A stretch of DNA of 64,000 bases, taken from contig BSWB01000003.1 in NCBI GenBank assembly GCA_033239125.1, forward strand, positions 113,108,320-113,172,319, given 5' to 3'. Source of the DNA: Fagopyrum homotropicum. Taxonomy: Eukaryota > Streptophyta > Magnoliopsida > Caryophyllales > Polygonaceae. A model generated the notes under the pieces. It saw only the letters and a program-made list of their open reading frames with translations. It had not been told where the DNA came from and searched no databases. This document shows positions 1 to 11,300 of this stretch, in pieces (positions within the stretch are counted from its first letter, which is position 1; the number at the start of each line of letters is the position of its first letter). The position numbers and the translations under genes were made by a program.

Positions 1-1900
1 GATGATTAATAGTTGATGAAATCTTCAATCTTGGAATATAACTCCCATATAACTCAATTCATTTTTAATTTATTATTTTCAACCACTTTGAATACTAAAA
101 ACAAACAAAACATTTCCCACTTTATTTACTGCTTTTGGCTTTGAGAACCAGTTAAGGTTGTGATTTATACTCTTAAATTCTCTGAGATTCAACACTCGTT
201 ATACTCACATCAATACCCACCACTGGTGAGCATGTCCCGCCTAAACCGAGGAGCATAAAATCATCAAAATAAAACGAATGGTAAATTTTTCGGTGTGGTC
301 ATAGACCAATTCATCTCTCACAATAATAGGGGAAATTGTCCATTGTGGTCATAAACCAAATCATATCTCGTATCAAATAAGGCAAAATGTTGCTTACGTC
401 AAAGACCAAATCATCTCAAATCCTCAATATCAATAATTCGGTTCTTTTTTAAAATATATTAAGAAAATATATTTAAGGAATCATGATCCAAAATAAATAC
501 GTCACCGCCAATATTGGTAATCAACTCAAGTCAAATATTCTCAAAGTCTTTATCAACTTATCAAACTCATTTCATATTCTTAAACCAAACGCAATATCAA
601 TACACTTTCCATAAACTTTCAATAACACTTATCTTTAAACATCACAATGTATATATACCATAAATATCAAACCAAACATCTTTCAAAACGTCAAAACATG
701 CATGTAACAACATAATGACTTAAACTTACTCATCCTCGTATAAAAAGCTCACAAGTTCTTGCCTCGATAAAATCTTACTCAACAACTTAAACCCAAAATG
801 ACAACGTCTACAAACTTGATAAACAAGGAAGAAGGAAAAGAAAGAAAAAAAAAAGAAAAAAAATAAAACTCCATAAAAATATCGGAATGGATGTTTCAGA
901 TTTGAAAATTTTCTGAACTTTTTCGTAAAAATAATTACGAAAAATATATTTAAAATATATACTCATAAAATATTTATGTTATTAAAGTCATAATAAAAAT
1001 ACGATTTTTTTTTATATAAAACGCACCTTATATTAGAGGCGTTTCACTTACCTTACATCGCTACAGTAGTACTATGCTACTTAGTTACATTATTACACGA
1101 GTGATAAAAATCAAAATTAAAAAAATTCTCGATTTAATGAGAAATTTATCTATAATACTTTAATCTTTGTAATATATTTTTAACACGGAAAAAAAGCCTG
1201 ATTTAATTTACATAATAGTAGACTTACAATAGTACTATGTTACTTACCTTACAATTACATCGTTACATGTATACAGTAATTAATAAAATATAAGTTAAAA
1301 TCAAAGTTATTTCAATATAATTTAATACATATTTTATCTTAAACATTGGTTAAGCGAGTCAGAATTGAAAATTGTCTTTGTAGACTTATAATATGGACTA
1401 CGTAATATGTACATATAAACAATATAGTGAATAAAAAACTTATCTTTAAAAAGTCTATTTTAAAAATTATAGTACGAATTATGTATTTATGTTAGTATAT
1501 ACCTATATAATAAGCATATAATATGGATTATGTCATTATAGACTTAGAGTATAACTTATATCATGGATTATATTATTTACATAGTTTTTATATAAATTCG
1601 ATTTTCTTATCTTCATTTTATACGTGACACAACTAAATTTTCAAAAAGTATATTCTCAAAAATATTTATATATTTTTTAGTATAATTAGAGACTTGAATA
1701 TCTAACGAGATTGTAATTAGTGATATGTTATTGAGGTTGATATTGTTTGATCGATGTATGCATTAAAGTAGTCTGTGTACGAGTAATTTATTTTATAAAT
1801 TACAAATAGGTAAATTTTATCTATTTTTCTCTTAATAAATCATGTAAATAGTTTTATCAATTTAACTCAAAATTATTAATGTAACTTAAATCTCTCTCAC
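1..1900. other. AT-rich intergenic DNA without a gene
   Basis: No reading frame here resembles a protein. The sequence is strongly AT-rich. About 230-430 holds a loose repeat of roughly 60 bp around a 'gtggtcatagaccaaatc' phrase seen three times. A second phrase, 'agtactatgctactta', occurs near 1069 and in altered form near 1231. Both look like eroded repeat DNA; neither can be assigned to a family by eye. Confidence 0.6.
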
Positions 1901-2603
1901 CTCTACCAGTGTATGTGTTATTCGTTGTGTTGGCGACTTCTATCTCTGTGGATGCATTTTGTCTTCCTCTTGTTTGGATGGTGACAACATTGAAGCAAAT
2001 GGTTGCCGACGTCTACCCACTCTCCGACAGGAGACGGCGACCCTAGCTCAGTCCTTCCTCGCTCAGACCTCCGGCGACCTCTAGTTCTCTACTCTTCTCT
2101 CCAATGGTACTTCTCCCCGCTTCCCCCCGTTTCTCCTTCCCGATTCTCGCTCAGACTATTCAAGTGTTCATAATTTGGTGCCTCGGTCCGACAGTGCCTC
2201 ACTCCCTCTGGTTTGCTTCTTCTCCGCCTACTGAATATTCTGATTGCTTTACCTCTCCCTCCAAGCGTTACCTCTCCCTCCAAGCGCCGTCGTTTCCGGA
2301 CCTCACTCTGCTCCCACGCTCCAATTCTCCACTCGCCGCCTCAAACCACCCGAGAGTTCAACTGAAACCTCAAGCTTTTTGATGAATTGCGTAGCAGTTT
2401 AATTAGTCATTTCCTGATTAAACCCATTGAAGGAAGTTTATAGTGTGAGTGATAATGGTGGTTGATCTATGTCCGCCAAGTGTTCAATGAAATGTTTTTG
2501 AGGATTTTTTTATCCAGTTTGGTATGAAGATAGATTTCTTGCCTTAAGGATTGTCGTCTGTCATGTGTTTGATGAAATGTCTCTATGAATTGCGGGCTCT
2601 GAT

Positions 2604-3212
2604 ATGACAACGGATGGTAGAGGTTTCCTTCATTGTCCTCTTAGGACATTTCAAGGTTGTCGGGATGGAGTAGAGGGAAGCAAAAGTTTCTCTTGTTTTG
2701 TTTCTCATCTTAAAAGGCAACATTTTTGTTCCGAAGATAACAAAAATAAGATTCGTGACACTATTGGGAATAACCTTGATGTATTTGTGGCTTTTGAGGA
2801 GTCCTTGGCATATCTTGGGTTGTGGCTATGCGGGCATTGTATGAGTATGCATGTTTTGAGTCGTGCATGCCATCACTCTGGTGGTTCTGTTCGTGTTGCT
2901 TATGAGGACGGAGTGGTAGGAAGCTACATTTTGGGTATCTCGAAGCCGGTCGTGGGAGAGTCGTCTATTGCGGTTATTGAGGATGGGTTGGTTTTTTATG
3001 CGGTTTTGCTCGATAAAGTTTTTCGCATTCCTATCACTACTGTGAAGAGTATCCAGCATAAATGTCGTCTTGCTTTCTCTCAAGCTCTAAAGGGTTCTCT
3101 TCAAAGAGTGGTCGCTGAGCCATGTTATGTGGATGCTTGGGTTGCGTTGCTTCTTCTTCCTCGGTGCACTTTGCAAGTGTTCAGGCCTTCAAATAGGAGA
3201 GATAGTAGATGA
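2604..3212 (+). pseudogene. N-terminal part of the RT/nuclease retroelement
   Basis: An open frame of 202 codons starting with ATG. Near residues 10-40 it has a C2H2-like arrangement: CPLRTFQGC, then HLKRQH about 25 residues later. This would be a nucleic-acid-binding finger at the N terminus of an R2-like polyprotein. The frame stops at 3210-3212. The same frame resumes after another stop near 3249 into the RT region, so the two pieces once formed one protein. The finger assignment rests on residue spacing alone and is tentative. Nothing else in this part is recognised. Confidence 0.45.
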
Positions 3213-3254
3213 GGGAGTATAAAGTCTATTCAACAACAACGGATCATGTAGGCT

Positions 3255-4378
3255 TTGGCTTTGTGGGGTGAAGACGGCGGTATCGACAAGGTAGTGCGTG
3301 GTTTGTTAGACCATTCCGAGAATGGGTTTTCGGGGTGTACTAGGGGCGCCTCAGCGGATGGTGATAGACACAGAGTGGGACCTAATATCAAGCAATGTCT
3401 TCGCAAGGTCTCTGATGGACATTTCACGGCGGTTGTTAAGGTTTTGTCCTCTTTTGGTGTGACTTTGTTTGGTGATGAGACTGTGAAGGCTTTGGAGGCT
3501 AAGCACCCCTTCAAGTCTCCACCTTCTCGGGTATATGAGGTTCTGGAATCTCCCCTTGTTATTAATGTTGATTTGATTCTTAGGTGTATTAAGTCCTTTC
3601 CCAAAGGTACTTCTTACGGCAGGGATGGTCTGAGGGCACAACACGTGTTAGATGCTATGTGTGGGGATGGTTCCGCTATTGCTGTCGATCTTCTGCGAGT
3701 GATCTCATCTGTTGTTAATCTGTGGTTGGGAGGCAGATGTCTGGCGAGTTTGGCGGAGTTTGTGGCTTCTGCTCCTCTTACGCCATTATTGAAGCTTGAC
3801 AATGGGATTCGACCCATTGTAGTTGGCACTATTTGGAGGCGGTTGGTTTCTAAGGTTGCCATGAAAGGGGTGAGTAAAGATATGACAACCTATCTAGCGG
3901 ATTTTCAGTTTGGAGTAGGCGTCTCTGGTGGCATAGAGGCTATTTTGCATAGTGTCAACAAGGTTTTGAGCGAGCGGCATGATGATGGTTTGCTTGCTAT
4001 GCTTGTAGTGGATTTCTCGAATGCTTTTAATCTTGTTGATAGGACATATTGCTTCGTGAGGTGAGGAGGAGATGTCCATCTATTTCTTTATGGGTTGAGT
4101 TTTTGTATGGTCAGCCTGCTCGATTGTATCTGGGAGATAGATTTATCTGGTCATCTACAAGAGTTCAACAAGGTGACCCCTTAGGGCCACTCCTTTTTGC
4201 GCTTGTCTTGCATCCACTTGTGCACACTATCCGTGACAACTGTAAGCCTCTTCTTCATGCTTGGTATTTAGATGATGGGACAATCATTGGTCGATCGGAG
4301 GATGTGGCTAAGACACTTGATATTATTTTGAAGGTTGGTCCAAATTTTGGACTTGAGTTGAATGTTAAAAAAAACTGA
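3255..4378 (+). pseudogene. Reverse transcriptase domain, frameshifted
   Basis: This is the RT core. Palm motif A reads VDFSNAFN (about 4008-4032), motif B reads QQGDPLGPLLF (about 4168-4200), and the catalytic motif C reads YLDDGT (4265-4282), so both catalytic aspartates remain. Upstream, a 'fingers' block with SYGRDGLRAQH precedes these motifs. The frame shifts near 4050, inside the stretch after motif A: the first part ends at 4064 and the second continues in another frame to 4378, where a run of A residues marks a further shift. Motif order and spacing leave little doubt that this is an RT of non-LTR type. The copy cannot make a full protein. Confidence 0.8.
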
Positions 4379-5200
4379 GTTATTTTGGCCTTCATGTGAT
4401 GGTTCGAAGTTTCGAGAAGGGTTATTCCCTAGAGACATTGCGAGACCATCTTTGGAGTTGAAGTTGTTGGGAGGGGTTGTGAGTAGAGATAGTGGTTTTA
4501 TTAAAGAATTGGTTATGAAGAGAGCTGATAAGGCATTGGAGCTGATGCGTCTTCTCCCGCAGCTTAGGAACCCGCAGAGTGAGCTTCTCTTACTTCGTTC
4601 GTGTTTGGGTGTAGAGAAGATGTTTTTTGCCTGAGGACTTGTCAACCAGAGCATGTCAAGGATGCGGCATCTTGTTTTGACGTGGGACTTCTTGGGTCGA
4701 TTGAGGATATTGTAGTTTGTGGGGGTCCTTTTTTCGGGGATCTTCAATGACGGTTGTCTTCCTTGCCTATTTGTTGTGGAGGGCTCGGTTTGTACTCTGC
4801 TATGGAGGCGTCTTCTTACGCTTTTGTAGCCTCCAGAGCTCGGTCTTGGGTGCTCCAAGACCATATCTTGCGTGATAGTGGGCTATCCGGTATGGATTCA
4901 GATTTTTACAGAGCTTTAGATGACCTGCATGCGACTATCCCGGAGTTCGACCTTTCCAACTTTACTAGTAAGGACACCGTCCCCCCAAAGCCCCAACATA
5001 TTTTGGCGGATGCTCTTTTTGGTAAAATTGTTCAGGAGATGGTTGAGAGGTTTGATATGACTAATAGGCAAAAAGCAGTTTTCGAATGTCTACAAGCGCC
5101 GGATAGCCAAGATTTTCTTCTTGTCATTCCCATTGATAGACTTGGTCAATGCATGTCCCCAGTAGAGTACCGCTCCATTCTCAAGTACCGGCTTATGATT
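4362..5200 (+). pseudogene. Linker between RT and nuclease domains
   Basis: Two open pieces in different frames (4362-4634 and 4754-5200) carry the thumb and connector region of the retroelement. The first continues directly from the RT with LFWPSCDGSKFREGLFP. The second contains LPICCGGLGLYSAMEASSYAF, a glycine-rich turn common to this plant RT family. No catalytic motif is expected here. At least two frameshifts and a stop at about 4632-4634 interrupt it. Confidence 0.55.
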
Positions 5201-5229
5201 CCGTTTTTCTCAACTGGTGAGTTTGCCCC

Positions 5230-5805
5230 ATTCCTAATGGTCGGAGGGTATTGGATGCTTTTGGGGAGCATGATGTACATTTTAAGGAACTTCCTGGCTT
5301 CAAGTATAGGCATGATCTGGTTCGTGATGTTCTTTGTGATACCTTTAGACGGGCTAGAATTTTTGTAAAGAAAGAAGCACCTGTGAACTTCTTAACTGAT
5401 CCGCGAGATGGAAGGTCGACATTGCGGCCGGCGGATGTATTGGTGTTTGGTTGGAGTGGAGGGAAGCATGCATGTATTGATTTGACGGGGGTCTCACCGC
5501 TTGTGGGATTAGGGAACAAAACTTTTGTTGTGGGTCAGGCAGCTTGTAGAGCGGCATCAGCTAAGGTGGCCAAGCATGGAAGGGCATGTGTTGAAAACCA
5601 ACACGTATTTCTTCCATTTGCTTTTGACACGTTTGGATTTTTTGCACCCGATGCTGTTGATATTCTCAAGAGGGTGCAAAGAGTTATACATAGTAATATT
5701 ATGTCCTCTAGATTTGTAGATGTTGTTTTTAAAAGGTTAGGTTTTGCCATCCAAAAAGGGGTAGCGGCACAACTTGTGGCTCGCTTACCGTCTACTTCTA
5801 TGTAA
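5230..5805 (+). pseudogene. C-terminal restriction-like endonuclease domain
   Basis: The frame carrying this domain is open from about 5230 to the stop at 5803-5805. It contains GEHDVHFKELPGF, the remains of a CCHC finger whose second and last Cys are replaced. A block RPADVLVFGW follows, then HACIDLTGVSPL. The two aspartates are 15 residues apart, which fits the PD-x(12-14)-D pattern of the R2-type restriction-like endonuclease. The family-typical tail follows (FDTFGFFAPDAV, then GFAIQKGVAAQLVARLP). Such a domain would nick target DNA to prime reverse transcription. Fold and active site are inferred from pattern only. This is the best-preserved part of the element. Confidence 0.6.
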
Positions 5806-5875
5806 ATAGTTATACCATATAAATAAAACTTAAATTACCCTATTTGTATGCATTAATATAGACGGGGTTATCGGG

Positions 5876-5880
5876 TTACT
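5876..5880. repeat. Target-site duplication TTACT, left copy
   Basis: TTACT lies directly before the solo LTR and recurs at 7499-7503 directly after it. Removing the LTR restores a continuous CGGGTTACTTCGGGCT minisatellite unit, which confirms the insertion point. Confidence 0.9.
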
Positions 5881-7498
5881 TGTTCGCCACTAAGCGTGCG
5901 TGCAAATAACCTTTAAATTTATAAAACTAGAATCAAGCAAGCGAACCCGCAGTGTATGGATCGGCGTAGATTAGCAAGAATTCCAGAGTATCGAACATAG
6001 AGATTTGGGGGGAACAAATTCAGTTTGTAAATTGTCAAGCAAGTAAAAGTATGAAGCTTTGCAAATATTGGGGAAAACAACAACCCTAAAGATCCAAGTA
6101 TCAAATTGTGGCAATCGATTCAAGATATACTAAAGAACTAAGGACAGAGTTAAGAGTTGCAAAGGTATTCTAAGGTAAAGCAATGTACGGTGAAGTTCCA
6201 AGGCTTTATATGACTTATCTAAAGACACTCTTTATAAAGGTTGTTGAGGCTTCAGTATAGAAAGGATCTAAAAACAAGAATTAATCTCAAATACCCAAAC
6301 TTGTAACCCAAGGATCAAAACTAACCAAACCGATTAAGGTTGTGACACTCGAAATCGAAGTAGAGGTTGTTGAGGCTTCACTACTACCTAGAAAAGGGCA
6401 ACCCTAGACTAGATTAAAGCTAATCTTTAACCTTGGATCAAAGTAAAAGCAAAGTTCGTAAACTGGTGTAAATTACGGGCAGATCTTGAGTTCCACGGCC
6501 GTGGAACCTCAAGAACATACCGTGATTTTGGTTCGTCGGCGAATTCTCTCTAACTCTCAGGGTCCAATCTGTTTACGATCGATCTATCATCATCTAAGCC
6601 ACAACTATCAACCCTTCACCTTAGAATTGCTAAAGGGTTTTAGCCAATAACTGTCATTATAATATCGAAATCAAGTTTAAGAAGAATGAAAGATGAAAAC
6701 CTTTGAAAACCTTCGATAGAACTCAAATCAATCTCAAATCCACACACAAGGATAATAATGTATATCAGATTTAGAATAAATACAAACCGATAACAATCCT
6801 TCATAAGAACGAAGAACGGGATGTCAATCCGTCTTCTAATCAAACCTAAGGACAAAAGCGTAACTTCTGCCGCAAGCAACTCCAAATCTTCAAACCCTCG
6901 CGAATCACCGTTTGCCAATGCAAAATCTCCGGACGTCCAATGCAGCCCTAAGCACGTGTCCCAAATTCTCCCATCTCCAGCCTTTTTATAAGGAAGGATA
7001 AAATAACCGTCCGGCCCATGTGCGTAAATGATGTGGCAATAATTAATTCGACAAAAGATCGCCTAAATCACGGTCTCATGGAGTTCCACGACCGTACTTC
7101 ATACCGTGTAACTCTCTGGAGTACTCCACGTTAATGATGCCAAGATCCACGGCCGTGGTTTTGGGCGTGGACTTCTCTACGACCGTATTTTAGAGCGTGG
7201 AAGTGTAATTTGCTTGTGGTTTCCTTTGTGTCGTGCCATTCCTCATCCTAGCATCTCCTTTGACTTTTTTGATGTGTCCTTAATCCTTGGATGTGCTCAA
7301 ATCTTCCCCTATCTCTCTCAATTGGTTCGGTTTTAGCTCTTATTCACCTATAATCAACACAAAGCAAATGTAGACCTCCATATCGACAATATAGATAAAC
7401 TAGCTAACAAATGCTGCAATGCCTCATCAATGAACACTATAATGGATGAAAAACAACTAGAAAAAGTGCCTAGAATATCGCAATATTTCATGCTAACA
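5881..7498 (-). mobile_element. Solo LTR, Athila/Tat-type Gypsy family
   Basis: The segment starts TGTTCGCC and ends ATGCTAACA, and is flanked by the 5-bp TSD TTACT. Read on the minus strand it is a diverged relative of the LTR of element D. The ends match (TGTTAGCATGAAAT against TGATAGCATGAATT), and so do the U5-side blocks around CGAACCCGCAGTGTA and AAATTTATAA. No internal region remains, so it is the product of LTR-LTR recombination. It holds several copies of a CCACGGCCGTGG-like palindrome (near 6497, 7099, 7150, 7180), comparable to the CTCGACCGAG palindromes of element D. It encodes no protein. Confidence 0.85.
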
Positions 7499-7690
7499 TT
7501 ACTTCGGGCTATTGAGTCATTTGGGTCGTGTTACTTCGGGCAATCGGATCATTGAGTCGGGTTACTTCGGGTCATCAACGTCGGGTTACTTCGGGCTATT
7601 GGGTTAGTATGGGCAATTAGGTCGGGTTACGTCGGGTCATTTATTATTTCGGTTCATGATATTCTCTTTTTTCAAAACTTTCGGGGCCAG
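7499..7690. repeat. GGGTTACTTCGGGT-type minisatellite
   Basis: About eight degenerate units alternate GGGTTACTTCGGG with CTATTGGGTC- or TCATTGGGTC-like parts. The array begins left of the solo LTR (about 5860-5880) and continues here, so it was split by that insertion. No coding potential. Confidence 0.8.
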
Positions 7691-8318
7691 TTCGTCGGGT
7701 CGGATTAACTTTTGACAGTTGTACTTAAACAATATTAGACTTCACAATGCAATGACACTTTAATATGAGATACTGATACATGATATTCATCCCTTATATC
7801 AATTTGATTGAGTATATGACCACCATGTTGATGCATCTAATAACACTATGAAACATTTGCAGTAGATTGGTTTACAAGGTGGTAATGTCATTGAATATCC
7901 ATATGGGATATAGGTGAGTTTTAGCCGTTTTATATATGCCAGGTCAAACACCCTTGTAGGAATTGCTGATGTTTTGGTCTTCTAATGGGTTTTCTTTTGA
8001 ATGACCCGTGTGTATCATTGTTTCACTTACATAGCCTTTCCCGATGGACGATGCCGTATAACTCACACATTTATATTGACTTAGTAATAGGATCATTGTC
8101 TTTTTGTAGTTGTACCTCCATGTTGGAAGATTTGATTGCAACTTGCTTGAAATGCTTATTAATCATCTTTCAAATGTTCAATGTCAATTTCTTTTATATT
8201 TGTCATATTCAAATGCTTCACAAGACTAGATCTGCACGTTTTCACGAGCACCAGTGCAATCTGAGTACCGCCAACCAATTCTATTCAAACCAAACGGACA
8301 CTAATTAATATGAGCATA
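7691..8318. other. 3' flank of the alpha-mannosidase gene
   Basis: AT-rich DNA downstream of the minus-strand gene. The open frames in this stretch have no family resemblance. Nothing further is recognised. Confidence 0.5.
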
Positions 8319-8324
8319 TTTATT
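8319..8324 (-). terminator. Candidate polyadenylation signal AATAAA
   Basis: AATAAA on the minus strand, about 60 nt after the mannosidase stop codon, within an A/T-rich context. Position and sequence suit a plant near-upstream element. Plants use loose signals, so this is a candidate only. Confidence 0.4.
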
Positions 8325-8382
8325 TATATAGAAATACATTCAGAGGGTACCTACTCGATCTGTTCCTCATGTTCCAACTCAT

Positions 8383-11300
8383 TTACACGTCATACATCTT
8401 GTGAACTGATTTCGAATATTCAACATGAAATGTACGAATTTCCATGGGAGCAAGCTCCACTACTAGCTTTGCTGGATCTACAGTTCCTCCCCTGCTCACC
8501 TTCGATTTATTCCCTGCGTCGCCTTCTATCTTCCAACTCAATCTTTTCTTCTCCATTTCACTCCTTTCTTGGTTCGCTGATAAACTCAATTCTGTCACTC
8601 TATCAATCTACAATCAACAAAGGATGGTGTTATTACAATGGGGTAGATGATTACATTTTCAATCATGATTTCTACCTTCTTGTGTGGGAAAAGCTTCTTC
8701 AGCTCCACGCTTGTCAACACCGAAAGATCTTTGTCTTCTCCGACCTATTTTATTAATAACCACATGAGATGTTTTTATTATAAATCTAGTGTTGTGATAA
8801 TATGAAAATTTTAAAAGAAATTGACCTCGTATAAATGTGCCAGTCGAAGAAGAACTTTTCCATCATCAATCTCCTGTGCATTCATTTAAAATATATGCAT
8901 CAGACAATGAAGTATCAATTTACTACACTAGCAAAACAGATATAAAATTCTTGAATCACTGTTACCTGGAGTGTTAATATGACGACGTTATCAGGTAAAC
9001 TATAGGAAGGCTCAATTCCGGAAAATGTGGTTACATGGTCACTCTTCCAGTTACCTCCATCCTACAGGAATAAAAAATCATCTTTACACAACCATTTCAA
9101 TACCAATGAATTCATTTGCTAAGGAGTTTATTTTTGGATACCTGTTCACTGAAGGCTAACAGGAAAGGAGAGTAGATCTCCTGTCCAGTTGTACGCCTCC
9201 ATTTAGCGCCTTCCCCAAGAGGATCAATTTTGAAATAGAGTTTGCCTACCACCTGAAAGCATAAAAGATGATGATGTAAAAATCTTCTGGTCAGCAACAA
9301 TAGAGAACACAGATTTTCGTAACCTGACGCATCTAACTTCTTCATCAGAGGCTAGTCATGAATCTTTCTCAAGGATTTTCACATCGCCTTTCGCAATTGA
9401 TTGTGGAAGAATCAAAATTTTAATTCTGAGTAATTTAATGAATACAATACCAGCTGTGATTAGAGCTCTAACTTTTTGGAGGACATTTATAGGGAAGCAT
9501 GTGAGATGAAAGGTATCCATCAAAATTGAAAATTTTGATATGCCTAAAACTATATGAAGAATAACACAAACAAGTGAGTACCACACAATCACTTCCAAGC
9601 AGATTATGTTCTAGACAGAAATAATCTTAAGGACAGATATACTTGCCTGCAATCCTGTACACTTATGGACACACACAGTCTCGTTAAGAGCCTCATCAAC
9701 ACCTCTTCCGTCGTCTTGTAGCAACCTCCTACAGGAATGAAAGCAATAGAAGAACATTAAAATGGCAATTGTAATAGAAAATCATGAAAATATTGCATAC
9801 ACCAAGTTTGTAAACTACCTATGGAGCATGAGCTCTATTTGACCATCTGAAATACTGGAGCCTCCAACCGCTCTATCTACCAAAACTGAGAACTCTTTCT
9901 TGTCATCATGCATATAAATTCCAAGGTTGATCTGAAACAGCATCAGAGATCATCAAACTTCAGTGCTACTATATGATTTCTTACCTTTATATCCATTTTA
10001 AGTTGTACTTTCCAGTGTTTCTTTCATATAGTTTGTTCTCTATGAACAACTATTTACATAGATCTTTTATTATAAACAGAACTCCAATACTTATTCAATA
10101 GATTGCAAGATTAAGGAGACCCTCCAGTTGAATTAACAGAACTTTCCATGTATTGGCTCTCCAACATCAATTTTAATTGGCAAACTAGTTAAGCTACGGG
10201 AAAAGGTTTGTACTAAAACGTACAGGATAATAGTTTCCAGCCACAGGCTCATTCACTTGCAGCTCCCAGTCTGTTCTGTAGTCACGAATCTGTAGAAACA
10301 AAAATAATATACAAGTTGATGCATAGAGATTTTTTTTTTATCATTATTGATTGGTTATTATGTCACAATGAGAACAAACCAATGAACATACCCTTTTCAA
10401 GAAGTCACGCCCACTAGAATCAGTATAGAAAGTCTTGTTGGTCTTCATATCTGTAGTAATTTTGGTCACAACTTCCTTCCCAATGCCGTCATCAATAGGT
10501 ATAGGGCCGACCTAACAATTATGAGTAGAAAATCACATTATCAGAAATTTGTAGAAACATATCCATCTTCAAAATTCTTTTTAACTGGCCTAAACAGGAA
10601 TGAAAGGATCATTTACACTTTCATTATCATATAATGAAAATATCTTTGTTCATAAACATGGTAAGCATATAATTAAGCCATAAAGATAAGAAAATTATCA
10701 ACTGGAATGAACAAAAACGAATTCATCTCATTGAAAGAAAAAATATGTTAGAGTTTTATTATTGCTCCATGGGGGTGAAGCTGGGTAGAAAAGTGCGATT
10801 TCAAGTAGTTTTGGTCTTCTGTACCAAGAAACTCTCCCCCTAAGTTTCTTATTTCGACTTCCGAATCTTGCATCAAAATCAAATGTTTATTTTTCCAGAA
10901 ATAGCCAAAAAATGAAAAACTGGCACTCTTACCAGTGTTTCTCAGACACTTGGCAATAAAACTCAAAGAACTCATTTTCTTATTTTTTTTCCTTTCTTTT
11001 TATATAATTTAAAGAAATTCACAAGAGATACTCTTAGAGTGTCAGATTATTGCCATGCCATAAAACCTGATGGTCATTGGTGTCTCTTACTTATGATCCA
11101 CAATTGTCATATGTTGTAACTCTTTCAAATGCAAATCAACAACATTAGATACTTGAGAATATATGCTTACAGCATATTCAACTTCAACATGATCCTTCCC
11201 CTTGTAAAGCCTTGTGATCTGCAAATGTATAGAGAGTCACTAGTTTAAAAGGCACAGATTTTTACTTCAAAGAATTAGCTGACAAGTTCCCTGAAGTAAG

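Larger units (their letters stand above)
1920..5860 (+). mobile_element. Broken retroelement: RT plus restriction-like endonuclease domain
   Basis: The colinear coding remains on the plus strand read N-terminal zinc-finger-like part (2604-3212), RT (3255-4378), a linker (4362-5200) and a C-terminal nuclease-like domain (5230-5805). A CT-rich stretch at 1920-2600 precedes it and may be its leader. No LTRs flank it, and no clear poly(A) tail or TSD is visible, so both outer limits are guesses. The order ZF-RT-ZF-nuclease is that of R2-like non-LTR elements. Related plant proteins sit in databases under unrelated names such as 'auxilin-like'. Several frameshifts and stops make it a pseudogene. 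Confidence 0.6.

Noticed and set aside
2104..2382. 92-codon frame ahead of the retroelement
   Set aside because: Ser/Pro-rich frame in CT-rich leader-like DNA, with an equally open antisense frame; no motif supports it.
4268..4864. 198-codon minus-strand frame opposite the RT
   Set aside because: Antisense of a region with RT motifs on the plus strand; no similarity to a family.
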